From NCBI RefSeq assembly GCF_000503215.1, contig NZ_AYTD01000013.1:124001-188000 (forward strand): a stretch of 64,000 bases of DNA, read 5' to 3'. The position numbers and the translations under genes were made by a program. The notes beneath the pieces were generated by a model. The model worked only from the letters and a program-made list of their open reading frames with translations. It was not told the DNA's origin and did not search any database. This document shows positions 1 through 6,996 of the stretch, one piece after another (within the stretch, counting starts at the first letter, position 1; every line of letters begins with the position of its first letter). The stretch is from Pseudomonas canadensis. GTDB taxonomy: Bacteria; Pseudomonadota; Gammaproteobacteria; Pseudomonadales; Pseudomonadaceae.

Positions 1-437
1 GGAGAGGCGTAGATGTGCGGGTATGCCCCCTCCAGCAGAGAAACCCTTATCAGCGTCACCAACTGAAACAGGGCATCGGCCATCTGATCCGGGCTGGCCC
101 CCTCGTTGCGATTGGTCTCGACATCAATGACCAGGATATCCCGCTTGGCGTTGAACGCCACCTCGGCCAGACGCCCCTTGATATTGGTCAACTGCTCGCA
201 CGGCGTACTGCTCAACGCACGAAAATAGTGATAGACCCCGGCTTTCAAACCGTTTGCCTGCATACCTTGGAAGTTCGTGACAAATTTTGGGTCGGTGTAG
301 TCTCCACCCTCTGTCATTTTGGCGATTGCATGGGTAATGCCCGCAGCCGCAACGCGGGTCCAGTCAATATCGCCCTGCCAGCGCGACACGTCGATGCCCC
401 GCGCATTTTCGTTTTTAATCGGGTCGTTGCAACTCAT
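1..437 (-). CDS. GH25-type lysozyme, 3' end cut by window edge
   Basis: The frame reads minus from an ATG at 437 and runs off the window. The visible 145 residues carry the glycosyl hydrolase 25 pattern: GIDVSRWQGDIDW near residue 14, then ITHAIAKMTEG, GLKAGVYHYF and the acidic ILVIDVETN strand that holds catalytic Asp/Glu in this family. GH25 enzymes cleave the N-acetylmuramic acid to N-acetylglucosamine bond of peptidoglycan. No signal peptide is seen. It lies outside the left attachment repeat, so it is host sequence or part of another element; its far end is not visible. Confidence 0.85.
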   Translation of the reverse strand, partial: MSCNDPIKNENARGIDVSRWQGDIDWTRVAAAGITHAIAKMTEGGDYTDPKFVTNFQGMQANGLKAGVYHYFRALSSTPCEQLTNIKGRLAEVAFNAKRDILVIDVETNRNEGASPDQMADALFQLVTLIRVSLLEGAYPHIYAS

Positions 438-542
438 CTGTGCGTTCCTGCAATGGATATCGGGTCGATTCTTTCATCGACACACATCAGCAATGCACTA
501 TTGGACTACCGCCCCCCACCCGGCGATAACGAAATAGCAGGC

Positions 543-584
543 AAAAAAATCCCGCAAAGCCTATTGGCTCGCGGGATCTTTTTT
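543..584. terminator. Bidirectional Rho-independent terminator
   Basis: A hairpin with arms CCCGC/GCGGG and inner AGCC/GGCT is followed by a T-run on the plus strand and preceded by an A-run, so it can work both ways. It lies just past the displaced tRNA-Ser 3' end and is probably the original terminator of that tRNA gene, separated from it by the prophage. Confidence 0.75.
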
Positions 585-592
585 CATGTTTA

Positions 593-651
593 GCGGGAAA
601 CCAGGGATTCGAACCCTGGAGACGCTATTAACGTCCGCCGGTTTTCAAGAC
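593..651. repeat. Left prophage attachment repeat (displaced tRNA-Ser 3' end)
   Basis: These 59 bases are identical to positions 59578-59636 inside the intact tRNA-Ser gene. They cover the T arm, variable arm and anticodon stem but not the 5' half. The sequence continues as CGCTA rather than CGCCA, so the CCA end is absent and this copy cannot be a tRNA. It marks the left prophage boundary. Confidence 0.95.
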
Positions 652-879
652 TGCCAAATTAACAATACAAATCAACAGCTTAGACCATCATCATTTCCGC
701 ATCAGAGCATTTTTTGATGCCCTACAAGCCGCATAGAACAAGGGGCACGCATCAGGTTGCGGAAACGAATTACCCCTCCCCCGGCGTCCTGCCGACCAAA
801 CCAAAACCACTAATAGGTCGCTACTCACCAGACAAATCGAATGGCTGCATCTGGCCGATTGCTGCCCTTCGGCGGCGAC
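652..879. other. Left attachment arm, no gene seen
   Basis: No credible reading frame is present. The stretch holds TTGCGGAAAC at 757-766 and an inverted ATGCGGAAA at 694-702. Both match the pair of TGCGGAAACT sites next to the right attachment repeat, so this is probably the phage arm bound by integrase and accessory factors. Confidence 0.6.
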
Positions 880-1194
880 CTAGAGGTAACCAGGCAACCA
901 TGGCTCCTGCTCGATTGCTGCAACTTCTCCAATGGCCAATAGACGCCACAATTCCAAGATCTTTGTCTCTGGAACGCCCTTCATGTGGCGAGGCTCGCCG
1001 GACTCTAGGTTTTCAAAAGTGACAGTTCGTGACAGGTTCACCGAAATGCACCAGTCAGCCTCGTCGGTCACCGAAACATCACCGTGCTCCTCATCTTCCG
1101 GGCGAGTTTTCAGTTCGGCAAGAAGCTCAGGGAACGTGTGTATGCCAGGGTTGGAGCTCATGGCGCCGTACCTGTGCGTGACGTGATAGCTCAT
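880..1194 (-). CDS. Hypothetical protein, DEADWCISV / PRHMKGV pattern
   Basis: A 104-residue protein with a GAGGTAA ribosome site before its ATG. It holds a run of acidic residues (PEDEEHGDVSVTDEADWC) then EPRHMKGV and LELWRLLAIGEVAAIEQEPW. The pattern resembles small immunity-like hypothetical proteins widespread in bacteria, but no function can be assigned. It is the first gene inside the left end of the prophage and points towards the attachment site, a usual place for accessory genes. Confidence 0.65.
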   Translation of the reverse strand: MSYHVTHRYGAMSSNPGIHTFPELLAELKTRPEDEEHGDVSVTDEADWCISVNLSRTVTFENLESGEPRHMKGVPETKILELWRLLAIGEVAAIEQEPWLPGYL

Positions 1195-1367
1195 GTTTAC
1201 CTCAGAAAGTCAATTTGAGTCCAAAACGATGGGGCACGAAGGACGGCTTTTGGCCGGCTGCTGCCGTTCACCAGAGCCAGCTTTGGGTCGAGAGCGGACA
1301 CTCATAACCTTCGGATGGGCTCCCAATCGCCAACTGCTACGCTGTTCACTCCACCAGAGGAACGCCG

Positions 1368-1577
1368 ATGCCAAACTCAGACCTACTTCCCTCCCTCCTG
1401 TCCAAGCTCTACGAAAATCAGCTGGCCCTGGAAGCCTCCATCATGGAGCTATCGAACTGGATCGAACAGCGTGGCTCAGCCGATGTGGCTGAGAACATCC
1501 GCGGCGCTTTGCACACAATCGACGAAAACGAGGAGTTCATTAAGCTGACTCTCGCAGTCCTCATGTCGCCTGACTGA
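1368..1577 (+). CDS. Small helical hypothetical protein
   Basis: A 69-residue protein with AGAGGAACGCCG before ATG as ribosome site. Heptad-like leucine and acidic residues (LLPSLLSKLYENQLALEASIMELSNWIEQRG) suggest a helical, possibly oligomeric fold. Function unknown. A weak CTG-N10-CAG sequence at 1342-1357 lies just before it; this could be a degenerate LexA site or chance. Confidence 0.65.
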   Translation: MPNSDLLPSLLSKLYENQLALEASIMELSNWIEQRGSADVAENIRGALHTIDENEEFIKLTLAVLMSPD

Positions 1578-1634
1578 TCGACGGGTAACCCTGCAGTTCG
1601 TCGCCTCAAGCCTTCCGCCTAACCAAATCCAGAT

Positions 1635-1654
1635 TACTGTGCACGCATACAGTA
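1635..1654 (+). promoter_or_regulatory. LexA (SOS) box
   Basis: TACTGTGCACGCATACAGTA is a near-perfect palindrome at both ends and fits the CTGT-N8-ACAG LexA consensus of gamma-proteobacteria. It ends 7 bases before the ATG at 1662, so LexA bound here should block the promoter of that gene. Confidence 0.8.
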
Positions 1655-1661
1655 TTTGGAT

Positions 1662-2030
1662 ATGACAAACATGAGCATCGACTTGGACACAGAGGAATGG
1701 CTCGGGTGCCCCACGCCCCTCGAAATGTATCAGCACCAATGCGCGCTTCTGGAGGACGAACTCATCCAGACCGAATCGATGTTGCGAAAGGCCCGGGCCA
1801 ATGTGGCCGGCCTTGTCCAGATGAATGACTTGCTGGCTACCGGAAAGACGACAGCAGAGGCGAAGCTGCGATATTTTGAAGCGGAACTAAGCCGTACGAA
1901 TGTCGAGTCGTCGGAAATGGCAAAAGAGATCATGGGCTTGAAAATGATCGCAAGTCAGAACGAGCACCTATTAAGGGAGAATCAGCGGTTGCTGGTGGAG
2001 CTGACAAATCTAAAAGAGCCTTCAACCTAG
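1662..2030 (+). CDS. Coiled-coil protein under LexA-box control
   Basis: About 122 residues, mostly heptad repeats (LLEDELIQTESMLRKARANV and onward to the end), so a long coiled coil is likely. No known family is recognised. The ATG at 1662 is chosen over a TTG six bases earlier; an ATG at 1671 is also possible. The SOS box immediately upstream implies expression after DNA damage. The end overlaps a convergent gene by 9 bases. Confidence 0.65.
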   Translation: MTNMSIDLDTEEWLGCPTPLEMYQHQCALLEDELIQTESMLRKARANVAGLVQMNDLLATGKTTAEAKLRYFEAELSRTNVESSEMAKEIMGLKMIASQNEHLLRENQRLLVELTNLKEPST

Positions 2031-2231
2031 CTCGTCTGCGTAAGCAGTCAAAGCTCTATCTGACAAGTCGATAAAACCGGCCCCGTCAATCAGTCCATGC
2101 GACCTCAAAACGCTCGCAGCAGACATGCTCATGTCGTACCGCTCTTGAGGGGATAGAGACCCCGGCGCTGTGCTATTGCTCGGCGGGGTTGATCCCTCTA
2201 ATGCGTTGCCTTGCCCATTACTGATCGTCAT
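2022..2231 (-). CDS. Small hypothetical protein
   Basis: A 69-residue frame with a Ser/Pro/Asn-rich start and a helical second half (YDMSMSAASVLRSHGLIDGAGFIDLSDRALTAYADELG). It is divergent from the SRAP gene and convergent with the coiled-coil gene. The ribosome site is weak, so it is less certain than its neighbours. Function unknown. Confidence 0.5.
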   Translation of the reverse strand: MTISNGQGNALEGSTPPSNSTAPGSLSPQERYDMSMSAASVLRSHGLIDGAGFIDLSDRALTAYADELG

Positions 2232-2314
2232 GACGAATGCTCTTGCCCAGTGTCTACCCTGTAGAGACTGACCGAAGCCTGTCTGTTCACCAGCCCCGAC
2301 GAGCGGAGACGATC

Positions 2315-2995
2315 ATGTGCGGAAGATTGACGCAATACCGCGGAATCCACGACTTTGTTGCGGCGCTTAGCATGCCCAATGCCCTGGCCAATTCCGTGGG
2401 CGATCAGCCAATTGAGCGCTTTAACGTCGCGCCAACGACTCAGGTTGCACTGCTCCACCTGCAGGGCGACTTGCTGCACGCCGACCCGGTCCGTTGGGGA
2501 TGGCGACCACATTGGGCGAAAGACCGCGCAGCTCCAATCAACGCGCGCGTCGAGAAGGTAGCCCACGGCCCATTCTTCCGGGCGATCTGGCCTCACCGGG
2601 CTATCACCCCCATAGACGGTTGGTTTGAATGGGTAGATGAAGGCGGACCCAAGAAGCAGCCCTACATGATCCGTCGGCGGGATGGTGCACCAATATTCTG
2701 TGCCTCTATCGGCCAGTTACCGGATGCTGATGAAGGCCCAGGCGAGCAAGACGGCTTCGTGATCATCACCGCCGACAGTGCCGGAGGCATGGTGGATATT
2801 CACGACCGTCGGCCAGTGGTGCTGAATCCGGAACTGGCTCGGGAATGGCTGGACCTGGCCACGCCCAAAGAGCGCGCAGAGCAGATCGTACTGCACCAGG
2901 GCGAACCTTCGGAGGTGTTCGAGTGGTTCAAGGTCGATACGGCCATAGGCAACGTGAGGAACAAAGGGCCCGAACTGATTCGCCCCCTGCGCTAA
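2315..2995 (+). CDS. SRAP family protein (SOS response-associated peptidase, YedK/HMCES-like)
   Basis: 226 residues starting MCGR, so that after Met removal Cys2 is at the N-terminus, as needed in this family to form a covalent bond with abasic sites in single-stranded DNA. Other family blocks are visible: FNVAPTT, PINARVEKV, WFEWVDEGG...KQPYMIR and the late ITADSAGGMVDIHDRRPVVL, which contains the family HDRMP-like motif. The start at 2315 has GGAG before it and gives the obligatory MC N-terminus; a longer upstream frame would bury the Cys. SRAP genes are common in SOS operons and phages and protect or repair damaged DNA. Confidence 0.92.
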   Translation: MCGRLTQYRGIHDFVAALSMPNALANSVGDQPIERFNVAPTTQVALLHLQGDLLHADPVRWGWRPHWAKDRAAPINARVEKVAHGPFFRAIWPHRAITPIDGWFEWVDEGGPKKQPYMIRRRDGAPIFCASIGQLPDADEGPGEQDGFVIITADSAGGMVDIHDRRPVVLNPELAREWLDLATPKERAEQIVLHQGEPSEVFEWFKVDTAIGNVRNKGPELIRPLR

Positions 2996-3165
2996 GGTTG
3001 CGAGAAATACCACATCACAAACGCTACCGCAGTAACCCAGCCCAGAGTCAGCAGAAACGAAAGGCCAGCGAGCCTCTTATCCATGGCGCCCTTCAATAAA
3101 CCAAATGATCGCGATACGAACCCGCTCCGAGAGAGTAGTTCATTGATCTCAGGGTGCAATTGCAC
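2992..3165 (-). CDS. Small single-span membrane protein after Rz
   Basis: A 57-residue frame from a GTG inside the end of Rz; a shorter 30-residue form from an ATG at 3084 has the better AAGGG ribosome site. Both contain the hydrophobic segment GLSFLLTLGWVTAVAFVMWY. It is the last gene of the leftward late cluster and ends overlapping the SRAP stop codon. Position beside spanins suggests a lysis-linked or accessory role, but this is only inference. Confidence 0.55.
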   Translation of the reverse strand: MQLHPEINELLSRSGFVSRSFGLLKGAMDKRLAGLSFLLTLGWVTAVAFVMWYFSQP

Positions 3166-3667
3166 GGACGTACGCCTGGCATGCCCGCAGCGCGATCAGT
3201 CCCTGGTCGCCTGCGTCGGTGATCCCGATAATTCTTTGAGCATGCGCTGGGTCAAGTTGGGCTCGACGGGCTGCATGAACCACGCCGACGGCGCTGGGGG
3301 TGGCAGGCACGCTGCAGCCAATGGCTGAATCCGTGGCGTCGAGAAGGACTGACAGCCGCACATCAGCAGTGGCAAGGCGATCGCGCAGAAGAGCCTGCTT
3401 GCGTTGTTCATTGGAAAGCTCCAGGGAGTGTTGTTGGTCGGCAGCGCTCGCTCTCTGCTCGATGGCCAAGCGCTTATCTTGCTCGGCATTTTGCTGGCGC
3501 CATGCCTCGCTGGTGATGGCATCAAGGGCTTTCTGGTGCGCCGCGCTCTGCTTCGCGAGCTTCTCGTCCATCCGCAAGTCTTGTATCTGCCAGGTGGCGC
3601 CGGCGGCGGCGGCCATCAGCACCAGGATCAGCACCAACAGACCAGCCAGCTTCTGCACCGGCGTCAT
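3149..3667 (-). CDS. Rz: Rz-like inner membrane spanin
   Basis: 172 residues: an N-terminal membrane anchor (LAGLLVLILVLMAAAAGATW) followed by a long polar helical periplasmic domain with a coiled-coil centre, the typical i-spanin layout. With Rz1 it spans the periplasm and fuses inner and outer membranes in the last step of lysis. It overlaps the endolysin stop by 4 bases, and Rz1 is nested inside it in another frame. Confidence 0.88.
   Translation of the reverse strand: MTPVQKLAGLLVLILVLMAAAAGATWQIQDLRMDEKLAKQSAAHQKALDAITSEAWRQQNAEQDKRLAIEQRASAADQQHSLELSNEQRKQALLRDRLATADVRLSVLLDATDSAIGCSVPATPSAVGVVHAARRAQLDPAHAQRIIGITDAGDQGLIALRACQAYVRAIAP
3196..3411 (-). CDS. Rz1: Rz1-like outer membrane spanin lipoprotein, nested in Rz
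   Basis: 71 residues lying wholly inside Rz in a different frame. The start at 3411 has GGAG before it and gives a lipoprotein signal (RLFCAIALPLLMCGC) with the lipid-attachment Cys of the LLMC box, then a proline-rich segment (LAAACLPPPAPSAW) typical of o-spanins. It would sit in the outer membrane and bind the Rz C-terminus. Confidence 0.85.
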   Translation of the reverse strand: MNNASRLFCAIALPLLMCGCQSFSTPRIQPLAAACLPPPAPSAWFMQPVEPNLTQRMLKELSGSPTQATRD

Positions 3668-4089
3668 GTCAGCGCCCTCCGCAAGCCTTCGGCCAGCACC
3701 GCCTCTGGGTAGGCATACCCAGCATTCTCATGATGAATGATCGCCTTTACGAAGCCAGCCATCACCGCCGGCTGGGTCAGGTCAACCTCAGCACCTGGCC
3801 GGGTTCCGGTGTTCGCCTCGACGGCGCGCACGTAGGCGTCGGTGTCGTTCTCCGCCGACGGGGCCCACCGGCTTATGATCGCCTTCACTGTCTTCAAGCC
3901 GTGCTTGCGCTGGTAGGTCAGCAGCAATTTCCCCAGGGCACGGATGCCGTTCTCCGCCGTATCGAACCGAGCAAAGCGCTTCTCGGCGGCAGGATCTGGC
4001 TTGAGCTGGCCCTGCCATTGATTGGCCGGGTTGTAGTCGATGTTGCCGGGGTTTCGGTTGCGCACCCCGCGGGTTTCGGCATTTGGCAT
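3664..4089 (-). CDS. Phage endolysin / lytic murein enzyme of the PRD1 P5-like type
   Basis: 141 residues opening RGVRNRNPGNIDYN, the signature of a family often labelled structural protein P5 or phage lysozyme, followed by FARFDTAENGIRALGKLLLTYQRKHGLKTVKAIISRWAP. The protein has no signal peptide, so release would depend on a holin. It is directly followed by Rz with a 4-base overlap, which supports the lysis role. The exact bond cut cannot be read from sequence. Confidence 0.8.
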   Translation of the reverse strand: MPNAETRGVRNRNPGNIDYNPANQWQGQLKPDPAAEKRFARFDTAENGIRALGKLLLTYQRKHGLKTVKAIISRWAPSAENDTDAYVRAVEANTGTRPGAEVDLTQPAVMAGFVKAIIHHENAGYAYPEAVLAEGLRRALT

Positions 4090-4104
4090 ACTTTTCTCCA
4101 GACG

Positions 4105-4125
4105 AAAAAAAACCGCTCAAGGCGG
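4105..4125 (-). terminator. Rho-independent terminator upstream of endolysin
   Basis: On the minus strand CCGCC-TTGA-GCGG is followed by eight T. It separates the tail-fibre genes from the endolysin/spanin cluster and may be read through by late antitermination. Confidence 0.65.
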
Positions 4126-4145
4126 CCGGTGTGTTCTTTACCGGT

Positions 4146-4523
4146 TCAGGCTGGCTGAACTGGTCGCTTGCTCATGTCGGGGAAGTCGGGGTTGTCCGCT
4201 GTCCACTTGCGCAGGGCGCGCCAGTACAGCTTCCAGTCTTCTATGGACCCAAGGATGCCTTCCTCGCCAAAGTCGATTGCTGTAACCGTCTGCTGGGCGA
4301 TCGGCATTTGTTCTTCACGCCAGGCATTTTCCACCACGCTCAGCTTAGCGATCAGGGTTTCCTGGGTAATTGCCCAGGTGCCATCGGCTTGGGCCGTGTA
4401 GTCCATGCTGTTATCGCCTTGTGGCCGCTCCCCTTCCATCTCGATCCAGCCTTCATCGGGGCCTTTGTCTGTCTCGTCACCCTCGAAGAAGTTCGAGCCC
4501 ACCACTGCATAAAATCGGATCAT
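4146..4523 (-). CDS. Tail fibre assembly chaperone-like protein
   Basis: 125 residues, acidic, with ITQETLIAKLSVVENAWREEQMPI and LYWRALRKWTADNPDFPDM, matching the C-terminal helical pattern of phage tail-fibre assembly proteins. The start codon overlaps the tail-fibre stop by one base, so the two are co-translated. It probably helps the fibre fold or trimerise. Confidence 0.75.
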   Translation of the reverse strand: MIRFYAVVGSNFFEGDETDKGPDEGWIEMEGERPQGDNSMDYTAQADGTWAITQETLIAKLSVVENAWREEQMPIAQQTVTAIDFGEEGILGSIEDWKLYWRALRKWTADNPDFPDMSKRPVQPA

Positions 4524-6019
4524 CAGATGGCCCCCTTAAGTTTCCAGACCTTTACGCGCACTGGCGCTGTGGTCAGCACTGCGCCGCTATAACCGTGACC
4601 GCCACCTGCTGAAGCACTGGGCAATGCAACCCCGCTCGCACCAGCCTGGCAGATGATCTTGTCTGTCGGCAGGATCTGCTGTGCATAGGCGCCGTATGAT
4701 GCGCCGCCGGTGCCTGCGTTGCCGTCAAGCCTTGGCTCTGACCAAATACCACCGATGAGAATTTCCAGCACCGTGATTACATGGAACCCTGGAAACGGGT
4801 TGTCGGACGTGAATCTCGACGCCGTAACGATGTTCCCAGGCGCTGCGGCGGTACCGCCATTGGGATAGATGATTGCGAAATCCGCTACCGAGGAATCCAG
4901 CTTCGAAGAAATCTGCGCGCCCATCGATGTAAGCTGTGCGCTTAGGCTTCCGCCCGTATACAGGTTAGAAGTAATGTCGCCCGTAGAGCTGATCGACCTG
5001 CCGGCGCTGAGCGTGATGCCGGCGCCGGTCACAAGAACGCCAGCCTTCGTGATCGTAACTATCGGCCCTGCGCCAGACTGCCCATAACCTGCTGAAAAAT
5101 TGATGTTGCCTGATGGCTCACAGTAAATAACCCCGCGCGTGGCGGTGCTACCAGACTCATTGAACCAAAGGTGAGAGTTTCCTCCGGCAGCGCCGGCCCT
5201 GATGTAGACGTTACCTCCGCTGACAATAACGTTCGCGCCAAACTGAGCAGAGCCGGCAGCATCCAACAGCAACCGCACAATCCCTCGGGCGTCGTCGATT
5301 ATTCGGACACTGCTGTCGGTAGCATGGGTGAGTCGAACCATTGCCGTTGAGTTGGGATCAGTGATCCCCTCCCTGCGCAGGAGAACGCCGCCAGCACCGC
5401 CAACCTGAAGGGCATCTTTGAAGCGCGGCACACCTGCGGATACAGAGTCAACGGTCGCCAGGAAAAGGTTCGCATTTCCCAGCTTGTCAGCCTCGGTCTT
5501 CGCCCGATCGGCTTGTGTCAGCGCATTGGACGCAGAGGTAGCCGCATTGGTCTCAGATTGTGCCGCCGCGTTCCTGGATGCCGTTGCAGACGTCGCGGCA
5601 CCGCTGGCAGTCGTCGCCGAGGTAGCAGCATTGGTTTCCGATGTTTTGGACTTCGTCTCGGATGTCTTGGCGTTGGTTTCTGAAACCTTCGCCGCGGCGG
5701 CCGAGGCCTGTGCATTGGCCACTTCCTGATCCAAATCTTTGAACTGATCAGTGATGGCGCGCAGTCGATCCGCTGACTCTTTGACGTAGCCTTGCATCGG
5801 AGCAATGGTGTACACACCCGCAGCAGCTGTAGCCCCCTGGTAGTTCGGGGCGATGGAAATCGCCGTATTGCTCGCGATGTTGGTGATCTCGTACCACAAG
5901 CCGTCCGGGCCACGGAAAGCATCCCCAACGCGAGCGTTTGCAATAAAAGCCGTGCCGGTGCCAATTACTGCGTTGTTATTGAAAGTAACGGCAACAGTTC
6001 CTGTTTTGTACCAGGCCAT
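4523..6019 (-). CDS. Tail fibre protein
   Basis: 498 residues. The N-terminal 90 residues (WYKTGTVAVTFNNNAVIGTGTAF...) match the virion-anchoring domain found in many Pseudomonas phage and F-pyocin fibres. Residues about 95-190 are an alanine/serine/threonine-rich coiled coil with repeated SETNAATS-like units. The glycine-rich end (GGASYGAYAQQILPTDKIICQAGASGVALP...) is typical of a receptor-binding tip. This protein likely decides host range. Confidence 0.85.
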   Translation of the reverse strand: MAWYKTGTVAVTFNNNAVIGTGTAFIANARVGDAFRGPDGLWYEITNIASNTAISIAPNYQGATAAAGVYTIAPMQGYVKESADRLRAITDQFKDLDQEVANAQASAAAAKVSETNAKTSETKSKTSETNAATSATTASGAATSATASRNAAAQSETNAATSASNALTQADRAKTEADKLGNANLFLATVDSVSAGVPRFKDALQVGGAGGVLLRREGITDPNSTAMVRLTHATDSSVRIIDDARGIVRLLLDAAGSAQFGANVIVSGGNVYIRAGAAGGNSHLWFNESGSTATRGVIYCEPSGNINFSAGYGQSGAGPIVTITKAGVLVTGAGITLSAGRSISSTGDITSNLYTGGSLSAQLTSMGAQISSKLDSSVADFAIIYPNGGTAAAPGNIVTASRFTSDNPFPGFHVITVLEILIGGIWSEPRLDGNAGTGGASYGAYAQQILPTDKIICQAGASGVALPSASAGGGHGYSGAVLTTAPVRVKVWKLKGAI

Positions 6020-6028
6020 TTAAGCCTC

Positions 6029-6664
6029 CTAAGAAATTGGCTTTGCAAACATTAGCGGGAGAAAGAAGCTTGAGCCGTTGAAGTCGCCGATGTTTTGCAG
6101 TTGTGCGACTATTCGGCTGTTTGCATAATCCCAATAACAAGAAAGTAGCGAGAACGTATCCCCTCCAGGGATATTCATCGCTATGTTATTAATCAGCATG
6201 TAGTTCCCTGTATTTAAGGGAACACTCGCATAGAAGGTATATATCCAACGCCCTACAGAGGGATTTGCTGCGCCACCATAAGCCCAGCCGGCAACGACGT
6301 CTGTGAACTGAGCACAAGGCGTTCCATTATCGAATAGTTGTTTTGCTCCTCCATCCCATAACCTGAGTCCATATTGTGCGGTTGGAGTGGACTCATAGGC
6401 GGCAACAAAAAACGAACCAGAGCCACCGCTCGCCCCGTTGATAAAACCCGTCCAATTGCCAGGGGAGCCCTTCAGGCTTACCCATTGAAAGCCACCAGTT
6501 GAGGGCCTGACAAAAATTAACGGCGGTTCTTGCGACGTGACGACCGATGGAAAGTCACCGCCAGACGGCCCATAGATCCCTTTGTGTATTACAACCAGCC
6601 GTGAAAACTCAGAGTCAAGCGTTACGACATCTGAATTATTCGTAAAAGTTAGCCCATAGGACAT
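6029..6664 (-). CDS. Putative tail tip accessory protein
   Basis: 211 residues rich in Gly, Ser, aromatic and beta-type residues (GFQWVSLKGSPGNWTGFINGAS; GLRLWDGGAKQLFDNGTP). No named family is recognised. It sits between J and the tail fibre and overlaps the next gene by one base, so a minor tail or tip protein is the best guess. GC is lower than in J, which may reflect exchange between phages. Confidence 0.65.
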   Translation of the reverse strand: MSYGLTFTNNSDVVTLDSEFSRLVVIHKGIYGPSGGDFPSVVTSQEPPLIFVRPSTGGFQWVSLKGSPGNWTGFINGASGGSGSFFVAAYESTPTAQYGLRLWDGGAKQLFDNGTPCAQFTDVVAGWAYGGAANPSVGRWIYTFYASVPLNTGNYMLINNIAMNIPGGDTFSLLSCYWDYANSRIVAQLQNIGDFNGSSFFLPLMFAKPIS

Positions 6665-6996
6665 TATCTATACCTGAATACTAGAAGTCGCTGAACTGAT
6701 ACCCCTATCCGGCCGGTTGGCATATTTCTATTTCTAAACCAAACTTGAACGCCGCCCGTAAGCATCTGCACATCGAACTGAGACAAACTTGCGTCTTGTC
6801 CAGATGGGTCGCCCGAGTACTGCCCATTAGGCAAACATATACCGATGTGAGTAGAGGGATTCACGCCAGGTATGGAAACAAAGGTACTCACGCCCGCCGT
6901 GCCAATGAGTGCTGAATAAACAACCCTCACGGTGAATGAGTTCTCATCCAATTCAAGGAGGCCCGTAGGCCCCCATATTCTGATTCCTCCGATCAT
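6664..6996 (-). CDS. Putative tail tip accessory protein
   Basis: 110 residues, beta-rich (IRIWGPTGLLELDENSFTVRVVYSALIG), starting in a 4-base overlap with the end of J. It pairs with the following 211-residue gene as a two-gene cassette between J and the fibre; both look like virion surface proteins. Function is inferred from position only. Confidence 0.65.
   Translation of the reverse strand: MIGGIRIWGPTGLLELDENSFTVRVVYSALIGTAGVSTFVSIPGVNPSTHIGICLPNGQYSGDPSGQDASLSQFDVQMLTGGVQVWFRNRNMPTGRIGVSVQRLLVFRYR

Noticed and set aside
1342..1357. CTG-N10-CAG before the 69-residue gene as a LexA box
   Set aside because: Spacing fits but the second half is CCAG and the centre is not AT-rich; too weak to call next to two much better boxes.
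2241..2314. Possible LexA box before the SRAP gene (CTGTCTGTTCACCAG)
   Set aside because: The half-sites are 9 bases apart instead of 10 and the ACAG half is changed; not a credible SOS box.
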